From: Psychroserpens ponticola
Lineage (GTDB): Bacteria > Bacteroidota > Bacteroidia > Flavobacteriales > Flavobacteriaceae
Assembly: GCF_023556315.2 (NCBI RefSeq)
Contig: NZ_CP116221.1
Coordinates: 558,001-622,000, forward strand
Direction: 5' to 3'
DNA: 64,000 bases
Part shown: piece by piece, positions 1-9,685 of the stretch
Layout: every line of letters starts with the position of its first letter
Numbering within the stretch: the first letter of the stretch is position 1
Program-made: the position numbers and the translations under genes
Notes under the pieces: generated by a model
Told to the model about the DNA's origin: nothing
The model's database searches: none
What the model saw: only the letters and a program-made list of their open reading frames with translations

Positions 1-826
1 ATTAGGAATGGGATTAGCTAAGTTAGCTGAAGAAGATCCTACATTTACTGTACGTTCAGACGAAGCTTCAGGACAGACAATTATTTCTGGAATGGGTGAG
101 CTTCACTTAGATGTTATTGTTGATCGTTTAAAACGTGAATTCAAAGTTGAGGTTAACCAAGGTCAACCTCAAGTAGAATATAAAGAAGCTATTACGGCTT
201 CTGCAGATCATAGAGAAGTTTATAAGAAACAATCTGGTGGTCGTGGTAAATTCGCAGATATCGTATTTACTATTGAGCCTGCAGATGAAGGACAAGTAGG
301 ACTTCAGTTTGAATCTGTAATTAAAGGTGGTAATGTTCCTAAGGAATTTATTCCTTCAATTGAGAAAGGATTCAAAATGGCAATGGTAAATGGGCCATTG
401 GCAGGTTTCGAAGTTGATGCTATGAAAATTACCTTAAGAGATGGTTCTTACCATGATGTTGATTCTGATCAATTATCTTTTGAGTTAGCAGCTAAATTAG
501 GTTTTAAAAACGTTGCAAAAGCAGCTAAAGCTGTTATAATGGAGCCTATTATGAAACTTGAAGTTATCACTCCAGAAGAAAATATGGGTGATATTGTAGG
601 TGACTTAAACCGTCGACGTGGTCAAGTAAGTGATATGGGTGATAGAGCTGGTGCAAAAACTGTTAAGGCTACTGTGCCATTATCTGAAATGTTCGGTTAT
701 GTAACAACATTAAGAACATTGTCATCAGGTCGTGCAACATCAACAATGGAATTTTCACACTATGCAGAAACTCCTAAGAATATTTCAGAGGAAGTTATAG
801 CAGTAGCTAAAGGCGTTGAATCGTAA
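1..826 (+). CDS. fusA: Elongation factor G, C-terminal part (5' end outside window)
   Basis: Translocation GTPase EF-G, which moves tRNAs and mRNA through the ribosome after peptide bond formation. Only the last 274 or so residues are present. The reading frame is open to the left edge (codons start at base 2), so the ATG at 8 is internal and not a start. The visible part begins in domain III, with the conserved [14 protein letters not shown] stretch about 30 residues in, and continues through domains IV and V to a TAA stop. The G domain lies off the window. It is followed 11 bases later by rpsJ, the usual str-to-S10 junction. Identity is certain; whether a second fusA paralogue exists cannot be seen. 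Confidence 0.97.
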   Translation, partial: LGMGLAKLAEEDPTFTVRSDEASGQTIISGMGELHLDVIVDRLKREFKVEVNQGQPQVEYKEAITASADHREVYKKQSGGRGKFADIVFTIEPADEGQVGLQFESVIKGGNVPKEFIPSIEKGFKMAMVNGPLAGFEVDAMKITLRDGSYHDVDSDQLSFELAAKLGFKNVAKAAKAVIMEPIMKLEVITPEENMGDIVGDLNRRRGQVSDMGDRAGAKTVKATVPLSEMFGYVTTLRTLSSGRATSTMEFSHYAETPKNISEEVIAVAKGVES

Positions 827-837
827 ATCTTAATAAA

Positions 838-1143
838 ATGAGTCAAAAAATCAGAATAAAATTAAAATCTTACGATCACAATTTAGTTGATAAATCTGCT
901 GATAAGATTGTAAAAACAGTAAAAAGTACAGGTGCTGTTGTAACTGGGCCAATTCCATTACCAACACACAAAAAGATTTTCACTGTATTACGTTCACCAC
1001 ACGTAAACAAGAAGTCTAGAGAACAATTTCAATTAAGCTCTTATAAGCGTTTATTAGATATTTACTCTTCATCTTCTAAAACTATTGACGCATTAATGAA
1101 ACTTGAATTGCCAAGCGGAGTTGAAGTGGAAATTAAGGTGTAA
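838..1143 (+). CDS. rpsJ: 30S ribosomal protein S10
   Basis: Small-subunit head protein S10, also known in other bacteria as the NusE partner of NusB in antitermination. At 101 residues it is the normal family length, and it starts with the typical [14 protein letters not shown]. It lies 11 bases after fusA. Unlike most of the operon it is followed by a long gap (141 bases) that contains a perfect 14-bp hairpin, so expression of rpsJ and of rplC onward could be uncoupled there. Confidence 0.98.
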   Translation: MSQKIRIKLKSYDHNLVDKSADKIVKTVKSTGAVVTGPIPLPTHKKIFTVLRSPHVNKKSREQFQLSSYKRLLDIYSSSSKTIDALMKLELPSGVEVEIKV

Positions 1144-1216
1144 GTGAATTTTATCGCTTAAGATTTAAAGCGAAACATGTCCTGAGCTGCGAGCAAAGGA
1201 AAAACGGTAAAAATAC

Positions 1217-1250
1217 AATTCAAGGTCGAATGTATTTTCGACCTTGAATT
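1217..1250 (+). promoter_or_regulatory. Perfect 14-bp hairpin between rpsJ and rplC (candidate ribosomal-protein leader or attenuator)
   Basis: Bases 1217-1230 (AATTCAAGGTCGAA) are exactly complementary to 1237-1250, with a six-base loop TGTATT. No run of T follows (the next bases are TTAATAAATA), so a simple intrinsic terminator is unlikely. It sits in the only long gap near the start of the S10 operon, 35 bases before rplC. A regulatory leader bound by an operon protein is an inference from position and structure. Confidence 0.5.
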
Positions 1251-1284
1251 TTAATAAATAGTAATAATAAATAAATTAATAATT

Positions 1285-1902
1285 ATGTCTGGGTTAATAG
1301 GAAAAAAGATCGGTATGACCAGCATTTTCGATGAAAACGGGAAGAATATTCCTTGTACAGTTATCGAAGCTGGACCATGTATCGTTACCCAAGTCAGAAC
1401 CGAAGAGGTCGACGGGTACAGTGCCCTTCAACTTGGTTTCGATGACAAGACAGAGAAAAGTGCCACTAAAGCTGAAATTGGTCATGCCAAAAAAGCTGGT
1501 ACTTCTGTTAAGAGAAAAGTCGCGGAATTTCAAGGATTTGAAGGAGATTACAAATTAGGAGATGCTATAACAGTAGAACACTTCATTGAAGGTGAGTTTG
1601 TTGATGTAGTTGGAACTTCAAAAGGAAAAGGTTTCCAAGGTGTTGTAAAACGTCATGGATTCGCAGGTGTAGGTCAAGCAACGCATGGTCAACACAACCG
1701 TTTAAGAGCTCCAGGTTCTATTGGTGCAGCTTCATATCCTGCGAGAGTATTCAAAGGTATGAAAATGGCTGGTCGAATGGGTGGCGAAAGAGTGAATGTT
1801 GAAAATTTAAGAGTCTATAAAGTGGTTGCTGAAAAGAACTTACTTGTGGTTAAAGGATGTGTTCCAGGACACAAAAACTCTTATGTAATTATTCAGAAGT
1901 AA
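1285..1902 (+). CDS. rplC: 50S ribosomal protein L3
   Basis: Large-subunit assembly-initiator protein L3, whose loop reaches toward the peptidyl transferase centre. The 205 residues are normal length. The start [15 protein letters not shown] is typical, and the conserved [13 protein letters not shown] and [16 protein letters not shown] segments are present. The stop codon TAA shares its last A with the ATG of rplD (TAATG), so the two genes are probably translationally coupled. A 141-base gap with a strong hairpin precedes it, suggesting a second control point inside the operon. Confidence 0.98.
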   Translation: MSGLIGKKIGMTSIFDENGKNIPCTVIEAGPCIVTQVRTEEVDGYSALQLGFDDKTEKSATKAEIGHAKKAGTSVKRKVAEFQGFEGDYKLGDAITVEHFIEGEFVDVVGTSKGKGFQGVVKRHGFAGVGQATHGQHNRLRAPGSIGAASYPARVFKGMKMAGRMGGERVNVENLRVYKVVAEKNLLVVKGCVPGHKNSYVIIQK

Positions 1903-2531
1903 TGAAAGTAGCAGTTTTAGATATAAACGGAAAAGACACAGGTAGAAAAGCAGAGCTTTCTAAGGATGTGTTCGCTATTGAACCAAATAATCATGCAGTT
2001 TACTTAGATGTTAAGCAATATTTAGCTAATCAACGTCAAGGTACACATAAGTCTAAAGAAAGAGCTGAAATTTCAGGTAGTACACGTAAGATTAAAAAAC
2101 AAAAAGGTACTGGTACAGCAAGAGCTGGTAGTATCAAATCTGGTGTATTTAGAGGTGGTGGACGTATGTTTGGGCCAAGACCGAGAAATTACAGTATTAA
2201 ACTGAATAAAAACCTTAAGCGTCTAGCTCGTAAGTCGGCTTTGACAATGAAGGCAAATGCTAAAGATATCGTCGTTTTGGAAGACTTCAATTTTGATGCT
2301 CCAAAAACGAAAAACTTTACAGCAGTATTGAAAGCATTAGATGTACAAGACAAAAAATCGTTGTTTGTGTTGGGTGCTTCAAATAATAATGTATATTTGT
2401 CATCACGAAATTTTAAAGGGTCTGAAGTTGTAATAAACTCAGAATTAAGTACTTATAAAATTTTAAACGCAAATAAATTAATTCTTCTAGAGAGTTCTTT
2501 AGAAGGAATTGAATCGAATTTAAGTAAATAG
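1902..2531 (+). CDS. rplD: 50S ribosomal protein L4
   Basis: Large-subunit protein L4, which lines the exit tunnel and in Escherichia coli represses its own operon. I chose the ATG at 1902 over a longer in-frame extension from 1857: the protein then begins [15 protein letters not shown] as in relatives, has the normal 209 residues, and its ATG overlaps the rplC stop. The tunnel-loop region with [16 protein letters not shown] is present. Whether L4 autoregulates here is unknown, although a candidate leader hairpin lies upstream of rplC. Confidence 0.98.
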   Translation: MKVAVLDINGKDTGRKAELSKDVFAIEPNNHAVYLDVKQYLANQRQGTHKSKERAEISGSTRKIKKQKGTGTARAGSIKSGVFRGGGRMFGPRPRNYSIKLNKNLKRLARKSALTMKANAKDIVVLEDFNFDAPKTKNFTAVLKALDVQDKKSLFVLGASNNNVYLSSRNFKGSEVVINSELSTYKILNANKLILLESSLEGIESNLSK

Positions 2532-2537
2532 AAAGTC

Positions 2538-2828
2538 ATGAGTATCTTAATTAAACCTATAATCACCGAAAAAGCAACCATGCAAAGTGAGTTGTTAAAT
2601 GCTTATGCATTTCAAGTGAACACTAAGGCGAACAAGGTAGAAATCAAAAAGGCTGTGGAAGCAACCTATGGCGTTTCTGTTGAAAAAGTTCGTACTATAA
2701 ATGTCCGTCCAGATCGTAGTACTAAGTTTACAAAAACTGGTATTCAACATGGTAAAACAAATGCTGTTAAAAAAGCAATTGTACAACTGGCGGAAGGTGA
2801 AGTAATTGATTTATACACTAACATGTAA
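2538..2828 (+). CDS. rplW: 50S ribosomal protein L23
   Basis: Large-subunit protein L23, which sits at the tunnel exit and docks trigger factor and SRP. It has 96 residues, typical length, with the standard opening MSILIKPIITEKATMQSE and the NKVEIKKAVEATYGV segment. It begins six bases after rplD and ends ten bases before rplB, as expected inside the S10 operon. Confidence 0.98.
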   Translation: MSILIKPIITEKATMQSELLNAYAFQVNTKANKVEIKKAVEATYGVSVEKVRTINVRPDRSTKFTKTGIQHGKTNAVKKAIVQLAEGEVIDLYTNM

Positions 2829-2838
2829 TTAGACAATA

Positions 2839-3666
2839 ATGTCAGTAAGAAAATTAAAACCAATCACATCAGCTCAGCGTTTTAGAGTAGTAAATGGATT
2901 CGATGCCATAACTACTGATAAGCCGGAAAAGAGTTTACTCGTTCCGAACAAGAGATCTGGTGGTAGAAACAGTCGAGGAAAAATGACTATGCGCCATATT
3001 GGTGGAGGTCATAAAAGAAAGTATCGTATTATCGATTTTAAACGTAACAAAACAGGAGTTCCTGCTGAAGTTAAGTCTATCGAGTATGATCCAAACAGAA
3101 CAGCTTTTATCGCATTATTGAACTATCAAGATGGAGAAAAGTGTTACATCATTGCGCAAAATGGATTGCAAGTTGGGCAAAATGTAGTTTCTGGTAGAGA
3201 AGGAATTGCACCAGAAATTGGTAACGCAATGCCATTAAGTCAAATACCTTTGGGTACTATTATTTCTTGTATTGAATTGCGTCCTGGACAAGGAGCAGTA
3301 ATGGCAAGAAGTGCTGGAGCTTTTGCTCAACTAATGGCAAGAGACGGAAAGTTTGCTACTGTTAAATTACCTTCAGGTGAAACAAGATTAGTGCTTACAG
3401 AATGTATGGCAACTATTGGAGTTGTTTCTAATTCAGATCATCAATTAACGGTTTCTGGTAAAGCAGGGCGTTCAAGATGGTTGGGTAGAAGACCAAGAGT
3501 AAGACCTGTGGTAATGAATCCAGTTGATCACCCAATGGGTGGTGGTGAAGGTAAGTCTTCAGGAGGACATCCAAGATCTAAAAATGGTATTCCAGCTAAA
3601 GGTTATAGAACTCGTTCTAAGACTAAAGCGAGTAATAAATATATTGTAGAACGTAGAAAGAAATAA
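2839..3666 (+). CDS. rplB: 50S ribosomal protein L2
   Basis: Large-subunit protein L2, needed for subunit association and for the peptidyl transferase centre. Length is 275 residues, full size. The C-terminal [17 protein letters not shown] region holds the conserved histidine close to the catalytic centre, followed by the basic tail. It lies between rplW and rpsS in the standard order with short gaps. Confidence 0.99.
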   Translation: MSVRKLKPITSAQRFRVVNGFDAITTDKPEKSLLVPNKRSGGRNSRGKMTMRHIGGGHKRKYRIIDFKRNKTGVPAEVKSIEYDPNRTAFIALLNYQDGEKCYIIAQNGLQVGQNVVSGREGIAPEIGNAMPLSQIPLGTIISCIELRPGQGAVMARSAGAFAQLMARDGKFATVKLPSGETRLVLTECMATIGVVSNSDHQLTVSGKAGRSRWLGRRPRVRPVVMNPVDHPMGGGEGKSSGGHPRSKNGIPAKGYRTRSKTKASNKYIVERRKK

Positions 3667-3676
3667 TTGAGATAAT

Positions 3677-3955
3677 ATGGCACGTTCATTAAAAAAAGGA
3701 CCTTACATCCATTATAAATTGAGTAAAAAAGTTGAAGCTAATGTTGCTTCAAATAAAAAGACGGTAATCAAAACATGGTCTAGAGCCTCTATGATTTCTC
3801 CAGATTTTGTTGGACAAACAATTGCTGTTCACAATGGTCGTCAATTTGTACCAGTTTATGTAACTGAAAATATGGTAGGTCATAAATTAGGAGAATTTTC
3901 ACCAACACGATCGTTTAGAGGTCATGCAGGTGCAAAAAATAAAGGAAAAAAATAG
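3677..3955 (+). CDS. rpsS: 30S ribosomal protein S19
   Basis: Small-subunit head protein S19, which contacts S13 and the A-site region. It has 92 residues, normal length, opening [15 protein letters not shown] and containing the conserved [16 protein letters not shown] motif near the end. It lies ten bases after rplB and six before rplV. Confidence 0.99.
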   Translation: MARSLKKGPYIHYKLSKKVEANVASNKKTVIKTWSRASMISPDFVGQTIAVHNGRQFVPVYVTENMVGHKLGEFSPTRSFRGHAGAKNKGKK

Positions 3956-3961
3956 TAAGCT

Positions 3962-4369
3962 ATGGGAAGTCGTAAAAAACAAATGGCAGACGCTATTAAG
4001 GAAGACAGAAAGAAAGTTGCTTTTGCAAAATTAAATAACTGTCCTACCTCACCAAGAAAAATGCGCTTAGTAGCAGATTTGGTAAGAGGGAAAGAAGCTG
4101 AAAAAGCACTTCAAATCTTAAGATTTAGTTCTAAAGAAGCATCACGTCGTTTAGAGAAATTGTTATTGTCAGCTATCGCTAATTGGCAAGCTAAAAACGA
4201 AGATGCAAGTATTGAAGATGCAGATTTATTTGTGCAAGAGATTAGAGTTGATGGAGGATCTATGTTAAAAAGATTGCGTCCAGCACCTCAAGGTCGTGCA
4301 CACAGAATTAGAAAAAGATCTAATCACGTTACAGTTGTGATTGGAGCAAAAAATAACACACAAGCTTAA
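3962..4369 (+). CDS. rplV: 50S ribosomal protein L22
   Basis: Large-subunit protein L22, whose long beta hairpin lines the nascent-peptide tunnel. It has 135 residues, longer than the roughly 110 of Escherichia coli owing to an N-terminal Lys-rich extension of about 20 residues. The core [19 protein letters not shown] and the basic hairpin [17 protein letters not shown] are intact. The ATG at 3962 lies six bases after rpsS; a later start would remove the extension, but the spacing supports the one given. Confidence 0.97.
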   Translation: MGSRKKQMADAIKEDRKKVAFAKLNNCPTSPRKMRLVADLVRGKEAEKALQILRFSSKEASRRLEKLLLSAIANWQAKNEDASIEDADLFVQEIRVDGGSMLKRLRPAPQGRAHRIRKRSNHVTVVIGAKNNTQA

Positions 4370-4377
4370 ATAGAGAT

Positions 4378-5097
4378 ATGGGACAAAAAACAAATCCAAT
4401 CGGAAATCGTTTAGGAATTATCAGAGGATGGGAATCTAACTGGTATGGAGGAAATGACTATGGCGACAAGCTAGCAGAAGACGATAAGATTAGAAAATAC
4501 GTTCACGCTCGTTTATCAAAAGCAAGTGTGTCACGAGTAATTATTGAGCGTACGCTTAAACTTGTAACCGTTACTATCACTACTGCAAGACCTGGTATCA
4601 TTATCGGAAAAGGCGGTCAAGAGGTAGACAAGTTAAAAGAAGAGCTTAAGAAAATTACTGGTAAAGAAGTTCAGTTAAACATCTTTGAAATTAAAAGACC
4701 TGAACTCGATGCGTTTTTAGTAGGATCAAGTGTTGCACGTCAAATTGAGAATCGTATCTCTTATAGACGAGCAATAAAAATGGCAATTGCTGCTGCTATG
4801 CGTATGAATGCTGAAGGAATTAAAATCCAAATTAGTGGTCGTTTAAATGGTGCTGAAATGGCACGTAGTGAACACTACAAAGAAGGACGTATTCCTTTAT
4901 CAACATTTAGAGCCGACATTGATTATGCTTTAGTTGAGGCGCATACTACTTATGGTAGATTAGGCGTAAAAGTATGGATTATGAAAGGTGAAGTATATGG
5001 TAAAAGAGAACTTTCTCCATTAGTTGGCTTGTCTAAGAAACAAGGTGGCAAGTCAGGAGGACGTGGTGGGAACAACAAATCTCGTCGCAGAAAGTAA
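4378..5097 (+). CDS. rpsC: 30S ribosomal protein S3
   Basis: Small-subunit protein S3 at the mRNA entry site. It has 239 residues, including the KH domain with the IIGKGGQEV loop around residue 80 and the C-terminal S3 domain with [13 protein letters not shown]. The C-terminus is a Gly/Lys/Arg-rich tail. Order and spacing (8 bases after rplV, 19 before rplP) are standard. Confidence 0.99.
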   Translation: MGQKTNPIGNRLGIIRGWESNWYGGNDYGDKLAEDDKIRKYVHARLSKASVSRVIIERTLKLVTVTITTARPGIIIGKGGQEVDKLKEELKKITGKEVQLNIFEIKRPELDAFLVGSSVARQIENRISYRRAIKMAIAAAMRMNAEGIKIQISGRLNGAEMARSEHYKEGRIPLSTFRADIDYALVEAHTTYGRLGVKVWIMKGEVYGKRELSPLVGLSKKQGGKSGGRGGNNKSRRRK

Positions 5098-5116
5098 TTT
5101 TTAAAGACAAAGAACA

Positions 5117-5536
5117 ATGTTACAACCGAAAAGAACAAAATTTCGTAAAGTCCAAAAAGGACGTATGAAAGGAAATACTGGAAGAGGACATCAGCTTTCT
5201 TATGGTATGTTTGGTATAAAATCTCTAGACACAAACTTTTTAACGTCGCGTCAAATCGAGGCAGCTCGTATTGCAGCAACACGTTATATGAAAAGAGAAG
5301 GTCAATTATGGATTAAAATATTTCCAGACAAACCAATTACTAAAAAACCTTTAGAGGTTCGTATGGGTAAAGGAAAAGGTGCTGTTGAATACTGGGTAGC
5401 TGTAGTTAAACCAGGAAGAATCCTTTTTGAAGTTGGTGGTGTGCCAATGGACGTTGCTAAAGAAGCATTACGTCTAGCAGCTCAAAAACTACCAGTAAAA
5501 ACTAAGTTTTTAATAGCTCGAGATTACGAAGCTTAA
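5117..5536 (+). CDS. rplP: 50S ribosomal protein L16
   Basis: Large-subunit protein L16, which helps organise the A-site tRNA pocket. Length is 139 residues, normal. It opens [19 protein letters not shown], and the conserved segment [19 protein letters not shown] is present. It is followed 11 bases later by rpmC. Confidence 0.99.
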   Translation: MLQPKRTKFRKVQKGRMKGNTGRGHQLSYGMFGIKSLDTNFLTSRQIEAARIAATRYMKREGQLWIKIFPDKPITKKPLEVRMGKGKGAVEYWVAVVKPGRILFEVGGVPMDVAKEALRLAAQKLPVKTKFLIARDYEA

Positions 5537-5547
5537 TATAAAAAATT

Positions 5548-5739
5548 ATGAAGCAAGCAGAAATTACACAGCTATCAGTAACCGAGTTACAAGAAAAATT
5601 TAGCGAAACAAAAAAGAGTTATGCAGACCTAAAAATGGCTCATGCAATCTCTCCATTAGAAAATCCAATTCAGTTACGTAACGTTAGACGTTCAGTAGCA
5701 AGAATTGCAACAGAATTAACTAAAAGAGAAATACAGTAA
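5548..5739 (+). CDS. rpmC: 50S ribosomal protein L29
   Basis: Small helical large-subunit protein near the tunnel exit, 63 residues, normal length. The opening MKQAEITQLSVTELQEK and the C-terminal NVRRSVARIATEL segment are typical. It lies between rplP and rpsQ in the conserved order. Confidence 0.97.
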   Translation: MKQAEITQLSVTELQEKFSETKKSYADLKMAHAISPLENPIQLRNVRRSVARIATELTKREIQ

Positions 5740-5757
5740 TTGTATTCTGGCTGAAAG

Positions 5758-6015
5758 ATGGAAAAAAGAAACTTAAGAAAAGAACGTATAGGAGTTGTTA
5801 CTAGTAACAAAATGATGAAATCAATCGTTGTTGCTGAAGTAAAAAAAGTAAAGCATCCTATGTATGGAAAATTCGTTTTGAAAACAAAGAAATATGTTGC
5901 TCACGACGAAACAAACGACTGTAACATTGGTGATACGGTAAAGATCATGGAAACACGACCTTTAAGTAAATCTAAATGTTGGAGATTAGTAGAAATATTA
6001 GAAAGAGCTAAATAA
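5758..6015 (+). CDS. rpsQ: 30S ribosomal protein S17
   Basis: Primary 16S rRNA-binding protein S17, an OB fold of 85 residues. It contains [19 protein letters not shown] near the N-terminus and the conserved [19 protein letters not shown] motif near the end. Its stop is two bases before the rplN start. Confidence 0.98.
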   Translation: MEKRNLRKERIGVVTSNKMMKSIVVAEVKKVKHPMYGKFVLKTKKYVAHDETNDCNIGDTVKIMETRPLSKSKCWRLVEILERAK

Positions 6016-6017
6016 TT

Positions 6018-6386
6018 ATGGTACAACAAGAATCTAGATTAAAAGTAGCTGATAACACAGGAGCAAAAGAAGTATTGACAATACGTGTTCTTGGTGGTAC
6101 AAAAAGAAGATATGCTTCAATTGGAGATAAAATTGTAGTATCTGTAAAAGACGCTACACCTAACGGAAGTATTAAAAAAGGTGCAGTTTCAACTGCAGTA
6201 GTGGTTCGTACTAAAAAAGAAGTAAGACGTCCAGATGGATCTTATATTCGTTTTGATGATAATGCTTGTGTGCTTTTAAATCCAACAGGAGAAATGAGAG
6301 GTACACGTGTGTTTGGACCAGTAGCTAGAGAACTTCGTGACAAACAGTTCATGAAAATTGTATCATTGGCACCAGAAGTGCTTTAA
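6018..6386 (+). CDS. rplN: 50S ribosomal protein L14
   Basis: Large-subunit interface protein L14, 122 residues, and also the docking site of the silencing factor RsfS, which is encoded at 31091-31462 in this window. It opens [19 protein letters not shown] and keeps [15 protein letters not shown] near the C-terminus. Its TAA stop overlaps the rplX ATG by one base (TAATG), the same coupling arrangement as rplC-rplD. Confidence 0.99.
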   Translation: MVQQESRLKVADNTGAKEVLTIRVLGGTKRRYASIGDKIVVSVKDATPNGSIKKGAVSTAVVVRTKKEVRRPDGSYIRFDDNACVLLNPTGEMRGTRVFGPVARELRDKQFMKIVSLAPEVL

Positions 6387-6709
6387 TGACTAAAAAAATG
6401 ACAAAGCTTAAAATTAAATCAGGAGATACAGTTCAAGTAATTGCTGGAGACCATAAAGGTACAGAAGGTAAAGTGCTTAAAGTATTTAAAGATAAGAACA
6501 AAGCCATCATAGAAGGCGTGAACATGGTAAAGAAACATACCAAACCAAGTGCACAAAACCCTCAAGGTGGAATTGTAGAAAAAGAAGCACCTATGCATTT
6601 ATCTAACTTGTCGTTGTTAACTTCAAAAGGAGAAACAACTAGAGTTGGTTTTAAAATGGAAGGTGATAAGAAAGTTAGATTTTCTAAGAAATCAAATGAA
6701 GTAATATAG
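6386..6709 (+). CDS. rplX: 50S ribosomal protein L24
   Basis: Large-subunit assembly-initiator L24, 107 residues, with the KOW motif ([18 protein letters not shown]) near residues 14-31. The ATG at 6386 overlaps the rplN stop, which favours it, but an in-frame ATG at 6398 four codons later gives the start [10 protein letters not shown] and is a real alternative. rplE follows two bases after the stop. Confidence 0.96.
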   Translation: MTKKMTKLKIKSGDTVQVIAGDHKGTEGKVLKVFKDKNKAIIEGVNMVKKHTKPSAQNPQGGIVEKEAPMHLSNLSLLTSKGETTRVGFKMEGDKKVRFSKKSNEVI

Positions 6710-6711
6710 TT

Positions 6712-7263
6712 ATGGCTTATATTCCAAGATTAAAACAAGAGTACAAGGACAAAGTAGTTTCTGCTCTTACAGAAGAATTCGGATATAAAAATGTAATGCA
6801 AGTTCCTAAGCTTATTAAGATAGTAATATCTAAAGGTGTTGGTGCAGCAGTTGCAGACAAGAAATTAATTGATCATGCTATTGATGAATTAACAAAAATT
6901 TCTGGTCAGAAAGCTGTAGCTACATTATCTAAAAAGGATGTTGCATCATTCAAATTACGTAAAGGAATGCCAATTGGTACTCGTGTTACGTTAAGAGGTG
7001 AGCAAATGTATGAGTTTTTAGATCGTTTAGTAACTTCAGCATTACCAAGAGTAAGAGATTTTAACGGTATCAAAGCTACAGGTTTTGATGGTCGTGGAAA
7101 TTATAACTTAGGTGTTGTAGAGCAAATCATCTTTCCAGAAATTGATATTGATAAAATCAATAAAATATCTGGTATGGATATTACATTTGTAACAACAGCT
7201 GATACAGATAAAGAAGCAAAATCGTTATTAACTGAAATGGGATTACCTTTTCAAAAGAACTAA
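6712..7263 (+). CDS. rplE: 50S ribosomal protein L5
   Basis: 5S rRNA-binding protein L5 of the central protuberance, 183 residues, normal length. It contains [16 protein letters not shown] and the PRVRDFNGI segment typical of the family. It is tightly packed between rplX and rpsN (gaps of two and three bases). Confidence 0.99.
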   Translation: MAYIPRLKQEYKDKVVSALTEEFGYKNVMQVPKLIKIVISKGVGAAVADKKLIDHAIDELTKISGQKAVATLSKKDVASFKLRKGMPIGTRVTLRGEQMYEFLDRLVTSALPRVRDFNGIKATGFDGRGNYNLGVVEQIIFPEIDIDKINKISGMDITFVTTADTDKEAKSLLTEMGLPFQKN

Positions 7264-7266
7264 GAT

Positions 7267-7536
7267 ATGGCTAAAGAATCAATGAAAGCCCGTGAGGTTA
7301 AAAGAGCAAAAACAGTAGCTAAATATGCTGAGAAACGTAAAGCTTTGAAAGAAGCAGGAGATTACGAAGCATTACAAAAGTTACCTAAAAATGCTTCTCC
7401 AGTTCGTATGCACAACAGATGTAAACTTACAGGAAGACCTAAAGGGTATATGAGAACTTTTGGTATTTCACGTGTAACATTCCGTGAAATGGCTAACCAA
7501 GGTTTGATTCCAGGTGTTAGAAAAGCATCTTGGTAA
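7267..7536 (+). CDS. rpsN: 30S ribosomal protein S14, zinc-independent long form
   Basis: Small-subunit head protein S14. At 89 residues it is the long type without a zinc ribbon: the C-terminal [17 protein letters not shown] region has a single Cys instead of the paired CxxC motifs of the roughly 61-residue zinc type. The conserved [14 protein letters not shown] and the final KASW are present. The 88-base gap after it, before rpsH, carries two hairpins. Confidence 0.98.
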   Translation: MAKESMKAREVKRAKTVAKYAEKRKALKEAGDYEALQKLPKNASPVRMHNRCKLTGRPKGYMRTFGISRVTFREMANQGLIPGVRKASW

Positions 7537-7540
7537 AATC

Positions 7541-7604
7541 TATCGCTCTGCGATAAACAATGAATTATAAATTGGTTTTAGGTTCGACAATAGTGTCGAA
7601 AACC
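7541..7604 (+). promoter_or_regulatory. Two hairpins between rpsN and rpsH (candidate leader)
   Basis: The first hairpin is TATCGC (7541-7546) with GCGATA (7550-7555) around a three-base loop. The second is TTCGACA (7583-7589) with TGTCGAA (7594-7600) around ATAG; GGTT (7574-7577) with AACC (7601-7604) could extend it with a bulge. The gap is long (88 bases) for this operon. In Escherichia coli the spc operon is regulated by S8 binding near rplE; S8 is the gene immediately downstream here, so an S8 site is a reasonable but unproved guess. Confidence 0.4.
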
Positions 7605-7624
7605 ACTACCGCAAATTAATATAA

Positions 7625-8023
7625 ATGAATACAGATCCAATTGCTGATTATTTAACAAGAATCAGAAATGCAGTTATGGCTAACCACAGAGTGGTCGAGA
7701 TTCCTGCGTCAAATTTAAAGAAGGAAATGACTAAAATATTATTCGATCAAGGATATGTTTTAAGTTATAAATTCGACGACTCAACTGTACAAGGAACAAT
7801 TAAAATTGCTTTGAAGTACAATAAAGAAACTAAAGAGTCAGTAATTAAGAAAATACAAAGAATCAGTACACCAGGTTTACGTAAGTATGCTAATGCTAAA
7901 GAAATGCCCAGAATCCTTAACGGTTTAGGTATTGCGATTGTTTCTACATCTAAAGGTGTAATTACAGGTAAGCAAGCTGAAAGAGATAATGTTGGTGGAG
8001 AATTATTGTGTTACGTATACTAA
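7625..8023 (+). CDS. rpsH: 30S ribosomal protein S8
   Basis: 16S rRNA-binding protein S8, a spc-operon regulator in Escherichia coli. It has 132 residues, normal length, opening MNTDPIADYLTRIRNAVMA. The family signature GLGIAIVSTSKGVITGKQA lies near the end. It is preceded by an 88-base hairpin-bearing gap and followed 17 bases later by rplF. Confidence 0.99.
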   Translation: MNTDPIADYLTRIRNAVMANHRVVEIPASNLKKEMTKILFDQGYVLSYKFDDSTVQGTIKIALKYNKETKESVIKKIQRISTPGLRKYANAKEMPRILNGLGIAIVSTSKGVITGKQAERDNVGGELLCYVY

Positions 8024-8040
8024 TTTAAAGCAGAAAGAAC

Positions 8041-8583
8041 ATGTCAAGAATAGGAAATAATCCAGTAGCAATTCCAGAAGGAGTTACAGTAGATATTAAA
8101 GACAGCGTAGTTACTGTTAAAGGTAAATTAGGAGAATTAACACAAAACTATGATACTGTAGAGATTAAAGTTGAAGACGGAAACGTACTTGTAACTAGAT
8201 CAGCAGATAATAAAGAGCAAAAAGCTAAACATGGCTTATACAGATCTTTAATGAACAACATGATAGATGGTGTTTCTAAAGGATGGACTAAAGAATTGGA
8301 ATTAGTTGGTGTAGGTTATAGAGCTTCAAATCAAGGTCAAAAATTAGATTTGGCTTTAGGGTTTTCTCATAATATTGTTTTAAATATTGCTCCAGAAGTG
8401 AAAATTGAAACAATTTCTGAAAAAGGAAAAAATCCAGTAATAAAATTAACATCATTTGACAAACAATTGGTTGGTCAAGTTGCTGCAAAAATACGTAGCT
8501 TCAGAAAACCAGAACCTTACAAAGGAAAAGGAATCAAGTTTGTTGGTGAAGAATTAAGAAGAAAAGCAGGTAAATCAGCTTAA
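8041..8583 (+). CDS. rplF: 50S ribosomal protein L6
   Basis: Large-subunit protein L6 near the factor-binding region, 180 residues with the two-fold repeated alpha/beta domain. It opens [15 protein letters not shown]. The C-terminal signature [13 protein letters not shown] is present. It lies between rpsH and rplR as in other spc operons. Confidence 0.99.
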   Translation: MSRIGNNPVAIPEGVTVDIKDSVVTVKGKLGELTQNYDTVEIKVEDGNVLVTRSADNKEQKAKHGLYRSLMNNMIDGVSKGWTKELELVGVGYRASNQGQKLDLALGFSHNIVLNIAPEVKIETISEKGKNPVIKLTSFDKQLVGQVAAKIRSFRKPEPYKGKGIKFVGEELRRKAGKSA

Positions 8584-8593
8584 AAAATTAGTT

Positions 8594-8950
8594 ATGGCAT
8601 TAACAAAGAACGAAAAAAGACTAAGAATAAAAAGCAGAATCCGCAAGGTTGTTTCTGGTACAGAAGCAAGACCTAGATTAGCTGTTTTTAGAAGCAATAA
8701 AGAAATCTACGCTCAAGTTGTAGATGATGTAACAGGTAAAACTTTAGCTGCAGCATCTTCTAGAGACAAAGATGTAGCTTCTGCAAAAGGAACTAAATCA
8801 GAAATGGCAGCCTTAGTTGGTAAAGCTGTTGCTGAAAGATCAATAAAAGCTGGTATAAATACTATTTCTTTTGATAGAGGTGGATACCAATATCACGGAA
8901 GAGTAAAATCATTAGCTGAAGGCGCAAGAGAAGGCGGACTTAAATTCTAA
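8594..8950 (+). CDS. rplR: 50S ribosomal protein L18
   Basis: 5S rRNA-binding protein L18, 118 residues, normal length. It contains [21 protein letters not shown] and the C-terminal [21 protein letters not shown] segment. It lies ten bases after rplF and six before rpsE. Confidence 0.99.
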   Translation: MALTKNEKRLRIKSRIRKVVSGTEARPRLAVFRSNKEIYAQVVDDVTGKTLAAASSRDKDVASAKGTKSEMAALVGKAVAERSIKAGINTISFDRGGYQYHGRVKSLAEGAREGGLKF

Positions 8951-8956
8951 GACACT

Positions 8957-9481
8957 ATGTATCAAAAATATAAAAACGCAGAATTAGTAAAACCAAGTGG
9001 AATTGATCTTAAAGATCGTTTAGTTGGTGTTCAAAGAGTTACTAAAGTAACAAAAGGTGGTAGAGCTTTTGGTTTTTCAGCGATCGTAGTGGTTGGTGAT
9101 GAAGCTGGAGTTGTAGGTCACGGTTTAGGAAAATCTAAAGATGTAGCTACAGCAATTGCAAAAGCAGTTGAAGATGCTAAGAAAAACTTAGTAAGAATTC
9201 CTATCATTAAAGGTACCTTACCTCATGAACAAAAAGGTAAATTTGGAGGCGCTAGAGTTAACATTATTCCTGCTGCTCCTGGTACAGGTGTAATTGCTGG
9301 TGGTGCTGTAAGAACAGTATTAGAAGCCGTTGGTATCCATGATGTGTTATCTAAATCTCAAGGATCTTCTAATCCTCACAACGTTGTAAAAGCAACTTTT
9401 GATGCCTTATTACAATTGAGAGATGCAAAAGCAATTGCAAAGGATAGAGGAATTTCTCTTGAAAAAGTATTTAACGGTTAA
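8957..9481 (+). CDS. rpsE: 30S ribosomal protein S5
   Basis: Small-subunit protein S5, involved in decoding fidelity and mRNA unwinding. It has 174 residues. The double-stranded-RNA-binding-like N-terminal domain carries [21 protein letters not shown], followed by the C-terminal S5 domain with [16 protein letters not shown]. It opens [15 protein letters not shown]. Confidence 0.99.
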   Translation: MYQKYKNAELVKPSGIDLKDRLVGVQRVTKVTKGGRAFGFSAIVVVGDEAGVVGHGLGKSKDVATAIAKAVEDAKKNLVRIPIIKGTLPHEQKGKFGGARVNIIPAAPGTGVIAGGAVRTVLEAVGIHDVLSKSQGSSNPHNVVKATFDALLQLRDAKAIAKDRGISLEKVFNG

Positions 9482-9493
9482 TCAATTAGGACG

Positions 9494-9676
9494 ATGGGAA
9501 AGATTAAAGTAACAAAGGTGAAAAGTGCAATCAATCGTACTCAAAACCAAAAAAGAATATTAGAAGCTCTTGGACTAAAAAGAATTGGTCAAACAATTGA
9601 GCATGATGCTTCACCAAGTGTTCTTGGTATGGTAAATAAAGTTTCACATTTAGTTTCTGTTGAAGAAACAAAATAA
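9494..9676 (+). CDS. rpmD: 50S ribosomal protein L30
   Basis: Small large-subunit protein L30, 60 residues, containing VKSAINRTQNQKRILEALGL and ending with a KVSHLVSVEE segment. Gene order between rpsE and rplO is standard. The start at 9494 is 12 bases after the rpsE stop. Confidence 0.97.
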   Translation: MGKIKVTKVKSAINRTQNQKRILEALGLKRIGQTIEHDASPSVLGMVNKVSHLVSVEETK

Positions 9677-9685
9677 TAATATAGA

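Noticed and set aside
1857-1901. A longer rplD starting inside rplC
   Set aside because: The extra 15 residues are Cys/Arg-rich and unlike L4. The ATG at 1902 overlapping the rplC stop gives a normal L4 N-terminus.
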